The notes: generated from the sequence alone by a model not told the origin. Shown: positions 8,152 to 22,658, numbered from the stretch's first letter. The stretch is 64,000 nucleotides of DNA from Skermanella rosea (GCF_016806835.2 NZ_CP086113.1:465002-529001), one strand, 5' to 3'. Translations and numbers: made by a program.

Positions 8152-8820
8152 TCAGGTCGGGAGCTCTCCCAGCCGGCGCTTCTGGTTTCCGGCACCGTCG
8201 AAGTTCGAGGGATCGAGCCAAGCCTTGAAGCGGGTCCGCAGCGCCGGCCATTCCGAATCGACGATGGAGAACCAGGCCGTGTCCCGGTTCTCCCCCTTCA
8301 CCACCATGTGGTTCCGGAACACCCCCTCGAACGTGAATCCGAAGCGCTCGGCGGCCCTCTTCGACGGCGCGTTCCGGTCGTTGCACTTCCACTCGAACCG
8401 GCGGTAGCCGAGCGTGTCGAAGGCATGCGTGGCGAAGAGAAAGAACGCTTCAGTCGCGACACGGGTCCGGGAGATCGCCGGACCCCACAGGATGTTGCCG
8501 ATCTCGATCACCCCGTGCGTCGGGTCGATCCGCATCAGCGCCTGGCGTCCTTCCGCCCGCCCCGTCGTCTTGTCGATCACGGCAAAGAACAGGGGATCCT
8601 GCGAGGCAGCGGCGCCCTTCAGCCACCTCGCGAAACTCTCCTCGTCGGCGGGCACTTCCTCGAAGAGGTATCGGAAACGGTCCTCGGCGCCATCCTGCCG
8701 GGCCGAACGGAAGAGCTGGGCGCCGTGGCGGGCCGGGTCGAGGGGTTCCAGGCGCGCGTAGGAGCCCTCGATCACGATCCGCTCCGGGCGCGGAGCGCCG
8801 TTCCATCCTGAAAGGTCCAT
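8152..8820 (-). CDS. GNAT family N-acetyltransferase (RimJ/RimL type)
   Basis: A 222-residue protein beginning MDLSGWNGAPRPERIVIEGS. The ATG at 8820 is preceded by GGAGAGG and is preferred over an upstream in-frame start. The acetyl-CoA fold is seen in SYARLEPLDPARHG, GRQALMRIDPTHGVIEIGNILWG, ISRTRVATEAFFLFATHAFDTLGYRRFEWKC and NAPSKRAAERFGFTFEGVFRNH, the last being the typical RimJ/RimL-like C-terminal pattern. Members acetylate protein N-termini, amino acids or small amines; the acceptor here is unknown. It is upstream of, and probably cotranscribed with, the ICL/PEP-mutase family gene. Confidence 0.9.
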   Translation of the reverse strand: MDLSGWNGAPRPERIVIEGSYARLEPLDPARHGAQLFRSARQDGAEDRFRYLFEEVPADEESFARWLKGAAASQDPLFFAVIDKTTGRAEGRQALMRIDPTHGVIEIGNILWGPAISRTRVATEAFFLFATHAFDTLGYRRFEWKCNDRNAPSKRAAERFGFTFEGVFRNHMVVKGENRDTAWFSIVDSEWPALRTRFKAWLDPSNFDGAGNQKRRLGELPT

Positions 8821-9123
8821 GTCCGTCCCGTCCTCTCCTTTTGCAAGTCCGAGACCAGCGTCACGTCGCCGGCTCCGCATTGTAGACCGCCGCCATGACG
8901 ACGTCCGGTCAATTTCTGTCGGCGGAAAGACAAGCTCGGCTCGCTCCGTTCGAGAACTCGCCGCGGGCCGTGGTCGGCTACGTCATGATGGTGTGATTTC
9001 AGGAAGCTCTTCAGTTCCTCCCGGGGGTGTGGCTCGCCGCTGCGCCGCTGCGCCGCTGCGCCGCTGCTGCGCCATGCTCCCGCCTTCGCGCAACTAAACA
9101 AGCCGCCGACATCGATCCCCATC

Positions 9124-9704
9124 TACGTCGTCATCGTCGGCGGAACGGCTGGCGCAGTTCGGATACAGGGTCCAGATCGTCGAGGCGGCCGGGCAACTCG
9201 GCAGCCGGCTCCAGACCCGCCGGTTCAACAACGTCCCGATGGATTACGGCGGCGCCTGGATTCACTCGGCCGACATCAACCCGTTCCTGCCGATCGGCGT
9301 GCCTCGGGCTACGAGCTGGTCCACCAGGACGATACCCGGATCGACAAGGCGTTCTTGGACGGCGTGCCGCTCGATGCCAAGGAACTGCTCGGCCTGCAGC
9401 GCTTGGCTCGGCGGCTGTCGCCAGGATCTCCCAATGGGACGTGACGAACTGGGGCACCAACCCCCTCACCCGCGGCGCCTATTCGGGCGCGCTGCCGGGC
9501 ATGGCCCATATGCGCGAGGTGGTGGCGGAGCCGGTCGGCGACCTGGTCTTCTTCGCCGGCGAGGCGACGGGCGGCCCGCTCGCGCAGACCGCGGGCGGGG
9601 CGATGAACAGCGGCCACCGCGCCGCTGCGGAGATCTACTCCGCCCTGCGCAATTCGACGCTCATGTCGCCGTGCCCGAACGGGCTGCAGCTATGCTTCAG
9701 ATGA
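9124..9704 (+). pseudogene. Decayed flavin monoamine oxidase (FAD-dependent) gene
   Basis: Three frames must be joined to read an amine-oxidase-like protein. It begins with YVVIVGG, the start of the Rossmann FAD motif, but the AGL...AA part is missing. After a frame change it continues AQFGYRVQIVEAAGQLGSRL, NNVPMDYGGAWIHSADINPF, then after another change ELVHQDDTRIDKAFLDGVPLDAKELLGLQ. Finally, after a large deletion, it ends with ISQWDVTNWGTNPLTRGAYSGALPG and VFFAGEATGGPLAQTAGGAMNSG, the C-terminal FAD-binding signature. About half of a normal 450-residue enzyme remains. No function is expected. Confidence 0.8.
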
Positions 9705-9780
9705 CGCTTAGGGCCGAGTGACGCCGCCCCTCCTCCGGCGAAGCGGGACGGAGTCCCACAGGCCCCGTCCCGTCCAGGTC

Positions 9781-9932
9781 CCGGCCGTTCCACTCGCCGC
9801 ACTGTGTTGCGCCATGGGCACAACCTACGGCTCGATGCAAGGCGGAGGTGATGCGGGCCGACGATCGTAGGTTGCGCCCATGGCGCAACGCATCGGATCA
9901 GCTGTCTCGGGCGGCTCGACTTGATCGGGTAC
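9781..9932. repeat. Dispersed palindromic repeat, copy 1 of 2
   Basis: A 152-base segment that recurs at 46831-46982 at the same length and with about 13 differences (roughly 91 % identity, counted by eye). Its core is an inverted repeat: 24-base arms at 9806-9829 and 9866-9889, each containing a GCGCCATGG-like palindrome. Both copies are intergenic and flanked by accessory or decayed DNA. No coding potential is evident. It may be a non-autonomous mobile element or REP/BIME-like sequence. Confidence 0.85.
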
Positions 9933-9996
9933 CCGGGGACCGGTGACAGCGCCCGCGGCGACCTCGCGCCCCCTGATGATCCTGTCGCCGAGCAAC

Positions 9997-10025
9997 TTGC
10001 ATATACCACAAACATGATTTAATGT
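9997..10025 (+). promoter_or_regulatory. Putative promoter of the terminase-like gene
   Basis: TTGCAT (9997-10002) and TAATGT (10020-10025) with 17 bases between them, in a locally AT-rich stretch, 37 bases before the ATG of the terminase-small-subunit-like gene. Confidence 0.4.
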
Positions 10026-10061
10026 TCATGTATTGTTCTTTTCCGTGAAGGCGCCCCAGCC

Positions 10062-10793
10062 ATGCTCGACCATAGTTCTCCGGCATCCGCCGCCTCGGTC
10101 CCGCCCGTGATCGTCCTGACGCCGCGCCAGGAAGCCTTCTGCCGGGCCATGGCCAGCGGCGTCGGCGGGGCGGAGGCGGCACGGCGGGCGGGCTATTCGC
10201 CCAAGGGCGCGAAGCAGCGCGGGGCCTTCCTGATGACCCAGCCGGAAATCCGCGTCCGGATCGACCAGCTCCGGACCGACCGGCAGGCCGGCCATCAGGC
10301 CGCCCTGGACCGCGCCGCCGGCCTGGTCGATACGATCGTCGGGGAGGCGCTGGAGCGCAAGAGCCTCGGCCTGGCGCTCCGCGGAGTGGAATTCGGCCTG
10401 AAACTCCTCGGGGTGATCCAGGACAAGCGCATCCCGCACCATTTCCTGGGCGACAAGCCGCACCCCGACGCCGACCTGGAGACCCTGGACTGCGACCCGG
10501 AGGAGGATGCCGACCACGCCTCGCCCGGACAGTCGGCCGCGACCGACCCGGTTGAGCCCCCGGATGCTCCGGCGATGTCTCCGGCCGAACCGGCGATGTC
10601 TCCGGCCGAACCGGCCGTGCCGCTCCGCTCCCTGCCCGCCGGAAAGCCCGTTGCCCCGCAGGCCATCGGGCGGAATAGTGACCTTTCGGCCCGTCGGATA
10701 GTGACCTCGCCCGCGACGGCCGCCCTGTTCGGGTCCACCTCCCTGTCGGTGCCGGTGCCGGTGCCAGCCCTGAGGCTGCCGGCGGTCGCCTGA
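10062..10793 (+). CDS. Terminase small subunit-like protein, orphan
   Basis: A 243-residue protein. Residues 20-70 (LTPRQEAFCRAMASGVGGAE, ARRAGYSPKGAKQRGAFLM, TQPEIRVRI) match the N-terminal helix-turn-helix DNA-binding domain of phage terminase small subunits (Terminase_2 type). The rest is low-complexity, Pro/Ala-rich, with an exact 21-base tandem duplication giving two PAMSPAE units and a run of VPVPVP. No large terminase, portal or capsid gene is nearby, so this is either a prophage remnant or a domesticated DNA-binding protein. A promoter-like sequence precedes it and a hairpin follows, so it may be expressed. Confidence 0.65.
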   Translation: MLDHSSPASAASVPPVIVLTPRQEAFCRAMASGVGGAEAARRAGYSPKGAKQRGAFLMTQPEIRVRIDQLRTDRQAGHQAALDRAAGLVDTIVGEALERKSLGLALRGVEFGLKLLGVIQDKRIPHHFLGDKPHPDADLETLDCDPEEDADHASPGQSAATDPVEPPDAPAMSPAEPAMSPAEPAVPLRSLPAGKPVAPQAIGRNSDLSARRIVTSPATAALFGSTSLSVPVPVPALRLPAVA

Positions 10794-10795
10794 TA

Positions 10796-10832
10796 CGGTT
10801 TCCGGAGGATCGGCAGGACTCTCCGGAAACCG
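10796..10832 (+). terminator. Hairpin after the terminase-like gene
   Basis: CGGTTTCCGGAG (10796-10807) and CTCCGGAAACCG (10821-10832) form a perfect 12-pair stem directly after the stop codon. No T-run follows, so termination strength is uncertain. Confidence 0.55.
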
Positions 10833-11194
10833 GGAGCCCGGCAGACCGATGCCACAGGCACCGATCGAGCCCCATGCTCCGCCCCTCCCGCTCAGATCTT
10901 GGAGCGGGGTCGGATCATGTTTCCCGGTTTACGCCTCGCATCAGCCGAACAACGGTCCATCGAAGCACCGTGCCGACCCGCAAGTCCCGTCCGCGGACAT
11001 CGTCTTGCTCCGCTCCTCGGGACGTATCGGCAACATCCCGTTGGGATTAACTCAATAATCGAGCCAAGTCTATTATCATCAACCTGTCACATTACTGAAA
11101 TTGCTTTCTGAAACTGTCCCTCGGCCGGTCGCGGAGTTCCAACGAACACCTAGACCTCCGCATCTATGTTACGGGCGCAGGGAGGGCCTATTTG
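10833..11194. other. Intergenic region upstream of the giant phosphoesterase
   Basis: About 360 bases without a convincing gene. The right half is AT-richer (GGGATTAACTCAATAATCG, then TCTATTATCATCAACCTGTC) and is the likely promoter region of the next gene. CTGTCACATTACTGAAATTG around 11085-11104 could be one half of a phosphate-type operator (PhoB boxes look like CTGTCAT repeats), but no second well-spaced copy was found. Confidence 0.4.
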
Positions 11195-17260
<6,066 letters not shown>

Positions 17261-17270
17261 TCAACCCTTC

Positions 17271-17303
17271 CCGCGTGCCGGCGCGGCGATCGCCGGCACG
17301 CGG
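17271..17303 (+). terminator. Hairpin after the giant phosphoesterase gene
   Basis: CCGCGTGCCGGCG (17271-17283) and CGCCGGCACGCGG (17291-17303) form a perfect 13-pair stem with a seven-base loop ten bases after the stop codon. No T-run follows. Confidence 0.6.
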
Positions 17304-17456
17304 GCCTGCCCAACGGAAACCCGAAAATCCGATTGTCTTGATCCTGGTCAAACGCTTCCGGGCCCGGATCCTTATCTTCGCTGCGTCAGGCAGCCGGAGC
17401 CTGTCCCGGGCAGGCTCCGGCCCTCGCCGTCACTTCAAGAAAGACAAGCCTGCACC

Positions 17457-17648
17457 ATGCTCGGCCGAACCGACCGTCTCGAGGAGACCATCTCCGACCT
17501 CAGTTCCCGATCCGATTCGCGCTCCCCGGCGGTGCGCGACCTGATCCTCCGGCTCAGCGCGGTTCGAGACGGCGCCTGCGCCGATCCGGAAGCATGTGAC
17601 GGGTGCCCGGTGTCATGCCGGACCAGGTTCGCATCGCTTCACCACTGA
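17457..17648 (+). CDS. Possible 63-residue cysteine-motif protein
   Basis: A short frame with ATG 17457 encodes a charged helix-prone N-terminus (MLGRTDRLEETISDLSSRSD) and a C-terminal motif CADPEACDGCPVSCRTRF with four cysteines (C-x6-C-x2-C-x3-C), suggestive of a metal site. No strong Shine-Dalgarno is seen (only an AAGAAAG stretch), and the 3' end overlaps the tail of the convergent GH65 gene by 36 bases. It could be a genuine small protein or a chance frame; the cysteine spacing is the only positive sign. Confidence 0.3.
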   Translation: MLGRTDRLEETISDLSSRSDSRSPAVRDLILRLSAVRDGACADPEACDGCPVSCRTRFASLHH

Positions 17649-20033
17649 GGCATGTCGGGAGATCGGCAGCCTGAGCGTCGAGCCGGGAGCCAGGCGTTCC
17701 TGCCTTCCCCGGCACGAAACCCGGATCGGCGACGGGTTGCCAGGATCGGAGGCGAGTTCCAGCCACTCCGAGTCCAGCCTGATCTCGTAGGCGCCGGACT
17801 GGTAGGCGAATTCGAACGCGATCCAGCCGAGATCGTCCGGCGGGGCCGGATCGAATTCGATCCCGTCGAGATGCGGTGTCATGCCCGTGAAATGCCGCTG
17901 GACCACGTCGATGGTGGCGGCCATCGCGCCGAGGTGAACGCCTTCGTCCGTGCCGGAATGACCCGTCTCGCCGTCGGGGCTGAGGGCGCTCCAGTACAGG
18001 TCCCGCGCCCGGGACGGCGCCAGGCGCGACAGTGCGCCGGCATAGACCAGGTCCGACAGGCTCGACTCATGCGTGGTGCGCTTCAGGTAATGGTCGCCCG
18101 TCCGGCGCAGCTGCTCCGGCGTGAGCCGGTATCCGCAGCGCCCGGCGATGTCCGCCAGCTCCCGCTCCGACAGCAGGTAGAGCAGCATCATCGTGTCGGC
18201 CTGCTTGACCACCTGGTACCGGTTGACGTCGTCGCCGCGGGCTTCGAGCGCCCAGTCGGTCCGACGGCCCCCCAGCTCCTCCTTGAAGCTGTCCAGGTCC
18301 ACTTCGATCAGCTCGTCGAACCCCTCGAACTGCCCGATCACGCCGTCGTCGCGGATGACGAGGCGCATGTTCCGGGTGATGTCGTCCCAGCGCGCGAAAT
18401 CCTCCCGCCCGAGACCCAGGCTCTCCCGGATCTCGCCGGCGCGCCGGTCGGGCAGGAGTCCAAGGACCTCGCCGGCGTGGGCGAGCGTCCAGGCGGCCAT
18501 GACGTTGGTGAAGGTGTTGTTGCGAAGGCCCGGTTCGCCGGTCGCGGGGTCGAGCGTGTGGTACTCGTCCGGTCCGATCACGCCGTGGATCTCGGTGCGG
18601 CCGGATTCTCCGGTCCGTGCCAGGCTGGCCCAGAAGCGGGCGATCTCCAGGATCATGGTGGCGCCGTAGCTGCTCAGGAACTCCCGATCGCCGGTCGCCT
18701 GGAAGTAGCGCCAGGCCTGATAGGCGATCACCGAGCCGACATGGCGCTGCCGATGGGTATGGTCCTGCATCCAGCGCCCGGACAGCGGATTGTACTGGAG
18801 GCGCGGCGTCACCTCCCTGCCGTCCGCGGCGCTGCGCCAGGGATACATGGCACCCCGCAGCCCGCACAGCCTGGCGGCCCTGCGCGCGGCGTCGAGCCGC
18901 TTGTAGCGGTAGACCAGCAGCGAGCGCGCGACATCGGGGAGACGGGTCGCCAGCACCTCCGACGAGAAGACCGAGTCCCAGAAGATGTGGCCGTGGTAGC
19001 CCTCCTGCCAGCCGCGGGACGGGATGCCGGTATCGTAGGAAGCCGTGTGCGGGGATGTGTTCTGGAACAGGTAGGACGCATGGAATCCGAGGGCGTTCCC
19101 GAGATCCTCGCGCTCCGTCCGGATCCGGCACCCTTTCCAGATCCGCCGCCAGGCGTTCCGGTGCGCATCCAGCAGGCCGTCGAAGTCGGGAAGCTCGGCG
19201 ACGAGGCCGCAGGCCGCCTCGTCCGGCTCCGAGATCGCGGGATCCCGCGAAGTGAGGATCACCGCCGCCTTCTCGATCAGGATCGGGCGGCCGGCCTCGG
19301 CGCGGCAGAAGACATGCTGCGCGATCATGGCATCGCCGCTGCGGACGGCGGCATCCTCGACCGTGACGCCGCTGACCCGGGTCCGGGCGGCCACGGCGAT
19401 CCGGACGTGGGACTGGTTCGTCTCGGCCCCGACCAGAAGGACGCCGGGGCCGGCCTCCTCCAGCCGCCTGATCTGCAGATGGCGGCCGCTGTAGAAGCGG
19501 TGCCGGGCGACGCCGGCATTCTCGACCGCTCCGTCGATCAGGGACCGGATCTCGATCCGGCCCGACCAGTCGAGCGGCGTCAGCTCGACCTGCAGGGCGG
19601 CGACATTGGGCTGGCACATGCTGACCAGCCGCCGTTCACGCAGGTGGAAGCGCACCCCTCCGGACTGGAGCGTCGCCTCGCGCAGCGTGGTGGCTTCCGC
19701 GGCATCGAGGGAGTGGCAATAGTCCAGGATCTCCGCGCATCCGATCGCGCACCAGCCGTCGGTGCGGTCGGTCCGGAATTCGAGGGGCAGCCAGTTGGGC
19801 AGGTTGACCAGGGACTCGTTCTCGACCGGTTCGCCCTCTATGGTGTCGGCGAGCCGGTTGTAGGTTCCCCCATGGTAGGTTCCGGGATAATGCGACTCCC
19901 CGCCGGCGGCGCCGGTGGTGGCACCCCTGACGCTGAGGACGCCGTTGCCGAGCAGGAGCAGGGATTCACGCCGACGCTCGTCCTCCGGGGAATAGGTGTC
20001 GAACGTGCAGACAAGGTGCGGCACCTCGGTCAT
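17613..20033 (-). CDS. Glycoside hydrolase family 65 disaccharide phosphorylase
   Basis: An 806-residue GH65 protein, normal length for maltose, trehalose or kojibiose phosphorylases. Start ATG 20033 is set by GGAG seven bases upstream, with the codon one base after the kinase stop. The N-terminal beta-sandwich (FDTYSPEDERRRESLLLLGNG) is followed by the (alpha/alpha)6 barrel with YDTGIPSRGWQEGYHGHIFWD, MYPWRSAADGREVTPR and HGVIGPDEYH, whose Glu is the family's general acid. Such enzymes reversibly phosphorolyse alpha-glucosides to beta-glucose 1-phosphate plus sugar. It is the distal gene of an apparent sigma-like/kinase/GH65 operon. No beta-phosphoglucomutase is adjacent. The sugar specificity cannot be told from the sequence. 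Confidence 0.9.
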   Translation of the reverse strand: MTEVPHLVCTFDTYSPEDERRRESLLLLGNGVLSVRGATTGAAGGESHYPGTYHGGTYNRLADTIEGEPVENESLVNLPNWLPLEFRTDRTDGWCAIGCAEILDYCHSLDAAEATTLREATLQSGGVRFHLRERRLVSMCQPNVAALQVELTPLDWSGRIEIRSLIDGAVENAGVARHRFYSGRHLQIRRLEEAGPGVLLVGAETNQSHVRIAVAARTRVSGVTVEDAAVRSGDAMIAQHVFCRAEAGRPILIEKAAVILTSRDPAISEPDEAACGLVAELPDFDGLLDAHRNAWRRIWKGCRIRTEREDLGNALGFHASYLFQNTSPHTASYDTGIPSRGWQEGYHGHIFWDSVFSSEVLATRLPDVARSLLVYRYKRLDAARRAARLCGLRGAMYPWRSAADGREVTPRLQYNPLSGRWMQDHTHRQRHVGSVIAYQAWRYFQATGDREFLSSYGATMILEIARFWASLARTGESGRTEIHGVIGPDEYHTLDPATGEPGLRNNTFTNVMAAWTLAHAGEVLGLLPDRRAGEIRESLGLGREDFARWDDITRNMRLVIRDDGVIGQFEGFDELIEVDLDSFKEELGGRRTDWALEARGDDVNRYQVVKQADTMMLLYLLSERELADIAGRCGYRLTPEQLRRTGDHYLKRTTHESSLSDLVYAGALSRLAPSRARDLYWSALSPDGETGHSGTDEGVHLGAMAATIDVVQRHFTGMTPHLDGIEFDPAPPDDLGWIAFEFAYQSGAYEIRLDSEWLELASDPGNPSPIRVSCRGRQERLAPGSTLRLPISRHASVVKRCEPGPA

Positions 20034-20034
20034 C

Positions 20035-20997
20035 TCAGGCTCCGGCACAGGCCTGCACTCCGTCGGCGATCATGGGCAACAGGCGGTCCAGCCTCTCCCT
20101 GTCCGGATAGGACTCCTGGGAGCGGTAGCCTGTCACGGCCAGCCCGGAAGCCGCGACCGCCATGCAGGCCGCTTCCACGGGATCCTTGTTCTCCAGCAGG
20201 GCGACGGCGAGCCCGCCGGTGAAGGCATCGCCCGCTCCCGTGCTGTCGACGACTTCCATGTCGGCCGCCGGGACCAGGGTGAACCGCCGGTCATGGGCCA
20301 GGACGCAGCCGCCGTCCGCCATCTTGACGCAGACCACCGCGATACCCCTGTCCGCCAGGCGGGATGCCGCCCGCCGCGCGGCATCGCTCCCGTCCACCGC
20401 GATGCCGGTCAACTGCTCCGCCTCCTTGGCGTTGGGGGCGATGGCGTGGACGCGTGCCAGGACGTCCGCCTCGACGCGGTCGGCGCTGGAGGGGTCGAGC
20501 ACGATCCGCAATCCGCGCGACGCCGCCGCCTCCGTCGCGGCCCTGACGACATCCGCGGGCACCTCGTAGTCGACGGCCAGCACCGATCCTTCCGGAGCGG
20601 CGGCGATCGCGCCGACTGCGTCCCTGACCGCCGCGTCGTCCCAGCGATCGTTGGCGTTGGGTGCCAGCACGATGCTCTTCTTGCCGTCCGGGGGAACGGT
20701 GATCATGGAAACGGCGGTGGCGGTCCGCGGGGCGGTCGAGACGTGGCGCAGATCGATGCCGGCCTGCCGGAGCGGGGCGAGGGCCTGCTCGCGCAGGTCG
20801 TCGTCCCCGACCCTGCCGATCAGGACCGCCCGGTGCCCGAGCCTGTGGGCCAGCAGCGCCACGTTGGCCGCCTTGCCGCCGCCGACGCGGGCGAAGTCAT
20901 GGGCCATCAGGGTGAGCCCCTCCGCCAGGGGTTCGTCGACGCGCACCTCGAAATCGGCGTTGATGCTGCCGAGAGAAAGAAGCACCGGTTCGTGCAA
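20035..20997 (-). CDS. PfkB-family carbohydrate kinase (ribokinase-like)
   Basis: A kinase of about 320 residues: LLSLGSINADFEVRVDEPLA at the N-terminus, FARVGGGKAANVALLAHRLG (substrate GG motif), LGHRAVLIGRVGDDD, TATAVSMITVPPDGKKSIVL, IAPNAKEAEQLTG, and DSTGAGDAFTGGLAVALLEN, the PfkB signature 2 with catalytic Asp. Start TTG 20997 is chosen because GGAG lies 8 bases upstream and the family's N-terminus fits; an in-frame TTG at 21054 would add 19 residues. It phosphorylates a free sugar or sugar derivative. Directly coupled to GH65, it may phosphorylate the sugar released beside glucose 1-phosphate; this is inference. Confidence 0.85.
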   Translation of the reverse strand: MHEPVLLSLGSINADFEVRVDEPLAEGLTLMAHDFARVGGGKAANVALLAHRLGHRAVLIGRVGDDDLREQALAPLRQAGIDLRHVSTAPRTATAVSMITVPPDGKKSIVLAPNANDRWDDAAVRDAVGAIAAAPEGSVLAVDYEVPADVVRAATEAAASRGLRIVLDPSSADRVEADVLARVHAIAPNAKEAEQLTGIAVDGSDAARRAASRLADRGIAVVCVKMADGGCVLAHDRRFTLVPAADMEVVDSTGAGDAFTGGLAVALLENKDPVEAACMAVAASGLAVTGYRSQESYPDRERLDRLLPMIADGVQACAGA

Positions 20998-21099
20998 GGC
21001 CTGGTCTCCGTCGCTGGGGAGCGTCGCTGCGCGGCTGCGCGAGCGCCTCCTCAAAGGTCAGGACAACATCCAGGCAAGCCCGATGTCACGGTGACCCTT

Positions 21100-21354
21100 T
21101 CAGGACGTTCGATGGGCTCCGGCGTGGTCCAGCCGCCTGTCGCCGGCCATCCCCAGCCCGCGCATGAGCGCCAGGCGGGCGCCCAGCAGGTGCTTCCTGA
21201 CGGATTGCAGCGGAAGGCCGAGTTCCCGCGCGGCCTCCTGATAGGTCAGTCCCTGCACGCATACCAGCATGAGCGCCGCGCGCCCTTCTGCCGGCAGGGC
21301 CTCGACCTCGTGGCGAACCTGCGCCAAGGTCGAAGGCAGATACGAGGTCTTCAT
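21100..21354 (-). CDS. Stand-alone sigma-70 region 4-like protein
   Basis: An 84-residue protein consisting almost only of the region 4 helix-turn-helix of ECF-type sigma factors: LPAEGRAALMLVCVQGLTYQ, EAARELGLPLQSVRKHLLGA, RLALMRGLG. Region 2, needed for core polymerase binding and -10 recognition, is absent. The start MKTSYLPSTLAQVRHEVEAL at 21354 has only a weak ribosome site (GAGAG). It precedes the kinase and GH65 genes on the same strand (gap about 100 bases), so it may regulate them. It is either a truncated sigma factor or a genuine small regulator. Confidence 0.6.
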   Translation of the reverse strand: MKTSYLPSTLAQVRHEVEALPAEGRAALMLVCVQGLTYQEAARELGLPLQSVRKHLLGARLALMRGLGMAGDRRLDHAGAHRTS

Positions 21355-21470
21355 TTCATTTACTCTCGCATGCCGCTCTCTGATCGAGGGCGGACGAATA
21401 CTACGCAATCGAAAAGATTCCCGACATGACGCAGGTCAAGACGTCGGGTCCGGGTCGTTTCTATTCCGGC

Positions 21471-22478
21471 TTAGGCTGCCCGGTGCCGGGGATTGCCCGG
21501 TCGCGTGCCGGACACGCCGAAAGAGCGGGGCGGCACGTCGTCGGGAGCCGCCTGCCCGATCACGCGGAAGAGCCAGTCCACCCCCGGGTCCATCATGGCG
21601 GCCCGGGTCGCGACGGCCTGGATCCTGGTGGCCGGTCCGGGCAGCGGCGCCTCGACGCTGACGAGGCCGAAACGCCCGGCGTGCATCTCCACCAGGTGCC
21701 TCGGCAGGGCCGCCAGCAAGTCGGTCTCGGCCAGGAGCGCGAGGGCCTGCATGAAGTTCGGCACGGTCACCGCGACCCGCCTCGAACGCCCGACCGCGGC
21801 GAGCGCCTCGTCGAATATCCCGTGCGCGTCGCCCGTCAGGGAGACGACCAGGTGCCGCATCTCGCAGTAGAGTTCGAGGCTGGGGTCGGCGGCGAAGGGA
21901 TGGCCAGCCCGCGCCGCGACCACGAAGTCCTCCTCGTAGAGCGTCCGTGCCGCGAAGCGCTGGGGGATCTCGTCAAGGGGGACGATGGCCAGGTCGATGG
22001 CGCGGGCCTCCAGATCGTCCAGCACGGCCTGCCACGCGCGCCGGGGGTCCACGGTGCCGGGCTTGGGGAGGAGCTGCCGCAAGCCAAGGTCGATTCCCGG
22101 GCCCTCGCGGCCGAGCGCGGCGAGGATCGGGACCAGGAGCACCGCGGAGACCCCGTCCGGCGCGCCGATCGTGAAGCGCCGCCTGGACCGGGCCGGGTCG
22201 AACCGCTCCGCTGCCGCCATCACCCGCCGGACACCCGAGAGGACATCCGCGATGGGCGGGGCCAGTTCCAGCGCGCGGGCGGTCGGGACCACGCCCCGGG
22301 GTGTCCTCAGGAAGACCGGATCCTGGAGCATCCGCCTCAGGCGCCCGAGCCCATGGCTGACCGCCGAAGGGGAGAGATTCAGCCTCTCCGCGGCACGGCC
22401 GACGTGCCCCTCCTGCAGCACCGCCTCGAACAGCACGAGGAGGTTGAGGTCGGCTCGCGAGAGATCGATGTCCTTCAT
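21471..22478 (-). CDS. LysR family transcriptional regulator
   Basis: A 335-residue LysR-type regulator. The N-terminal winged helix is clear (LSRADLNLLVLFEAVLQEGH, VGRAAERLNLSPSAVSHGLG, RLRRMLQDPVFLRTPRG), followed by the two-lobed effector domain (RRFTIGAPDGVSAVLLVPIL, AIDLAIVPLDEIPQRF, FVVAARAGHPF). The N-terminal sequence fits the NodD/LinR-like branch. It is divergent from a DUF924 gene with 250 bases between, the usual arrangement for control of the divergent gene and itself. A tGAATAC direct repeat with 22-base period in that region may be its site. The effector is unknown. Confidence 0.9.
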   Translation of the reverse strand: MKDIDLSRADLNLLVLFEAVLQEGHVGRAAERLNLSPSAVSHGLGRLRRMLQDPVFLRTPRGVVPTARALELAPPIADVLSGVRRVMAAAERFDPARSRRRFTIGAPDGVSAVLLVPILAALGREGPGIDLGLRQLLPKPGTVDPRRAWQAVLDDLEARAIDLAIVPLDEIPQRFAARTLYEEDFVVAARAGHPFAADPSLELYCEMRHLVVSLTGDAHGIFDEALAAVGRSRRVAVTVPNFMQALALLAETDLLAALPRHLVEMHAGRFGLVSVEAPLPGPATRIQAVATRAAMMDPGVDWLFRVIGQAAPDDVPPRSFGVSGTRPGNPRHRAA

Positions 22479-22629
22479 GCTCCGATGCCCGGGATGCGTT
22501 CCCTATCCTACCCGATGATAACGGTGTCGTGCTCGGCCAGCGTCGCCGATATCCCGGAATCGCCGCCGGGCCGATGGATGTGCAGGTGCCGGGAGCCCGA
22601 CACCGTCCATTCCCGCGCACCCAGGGCCG

Positions 22630-22658
22630 TGAATACCGTGCAGCGAGGTGCTGAATAC
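22630..22658. promoter_or_regulatory. tGAATAC direct repeat, possible regulator site
   Basis: Two copies of TGAATAC begin 22 bases apart (22630 and 22652), that is two helical turns, 70-100 bases before the DUF924 start and within the LysR/DUF924 divergent intergenic region. Spacing is attractive for a dimeric regulator, but the motif is not the canonical LysR T-N11-A palindrome. Confidence 0.25.

Noticed and set aside
9036..9075. GCTGCGCC tandem repeat (about four units)
   Set aside because: Short simple-sequence tract in non-coding DNA beside the amine-oxidase relic; no sign of a structured element or CRISPR-like spacing.
10062..10793. Prophage suggested by the terminase-like gene
   Set aside because: No integrase, portal, capsid, tail or attachment-site signal is present within the neighbouring 10 kb.
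11085..11104. Pho box upstream of the giant phosphoesterase
   Set aside because: Only one CTGTCACA-like half is present; the two 7-base repeats with 11-base period expected for PhoB were not found.
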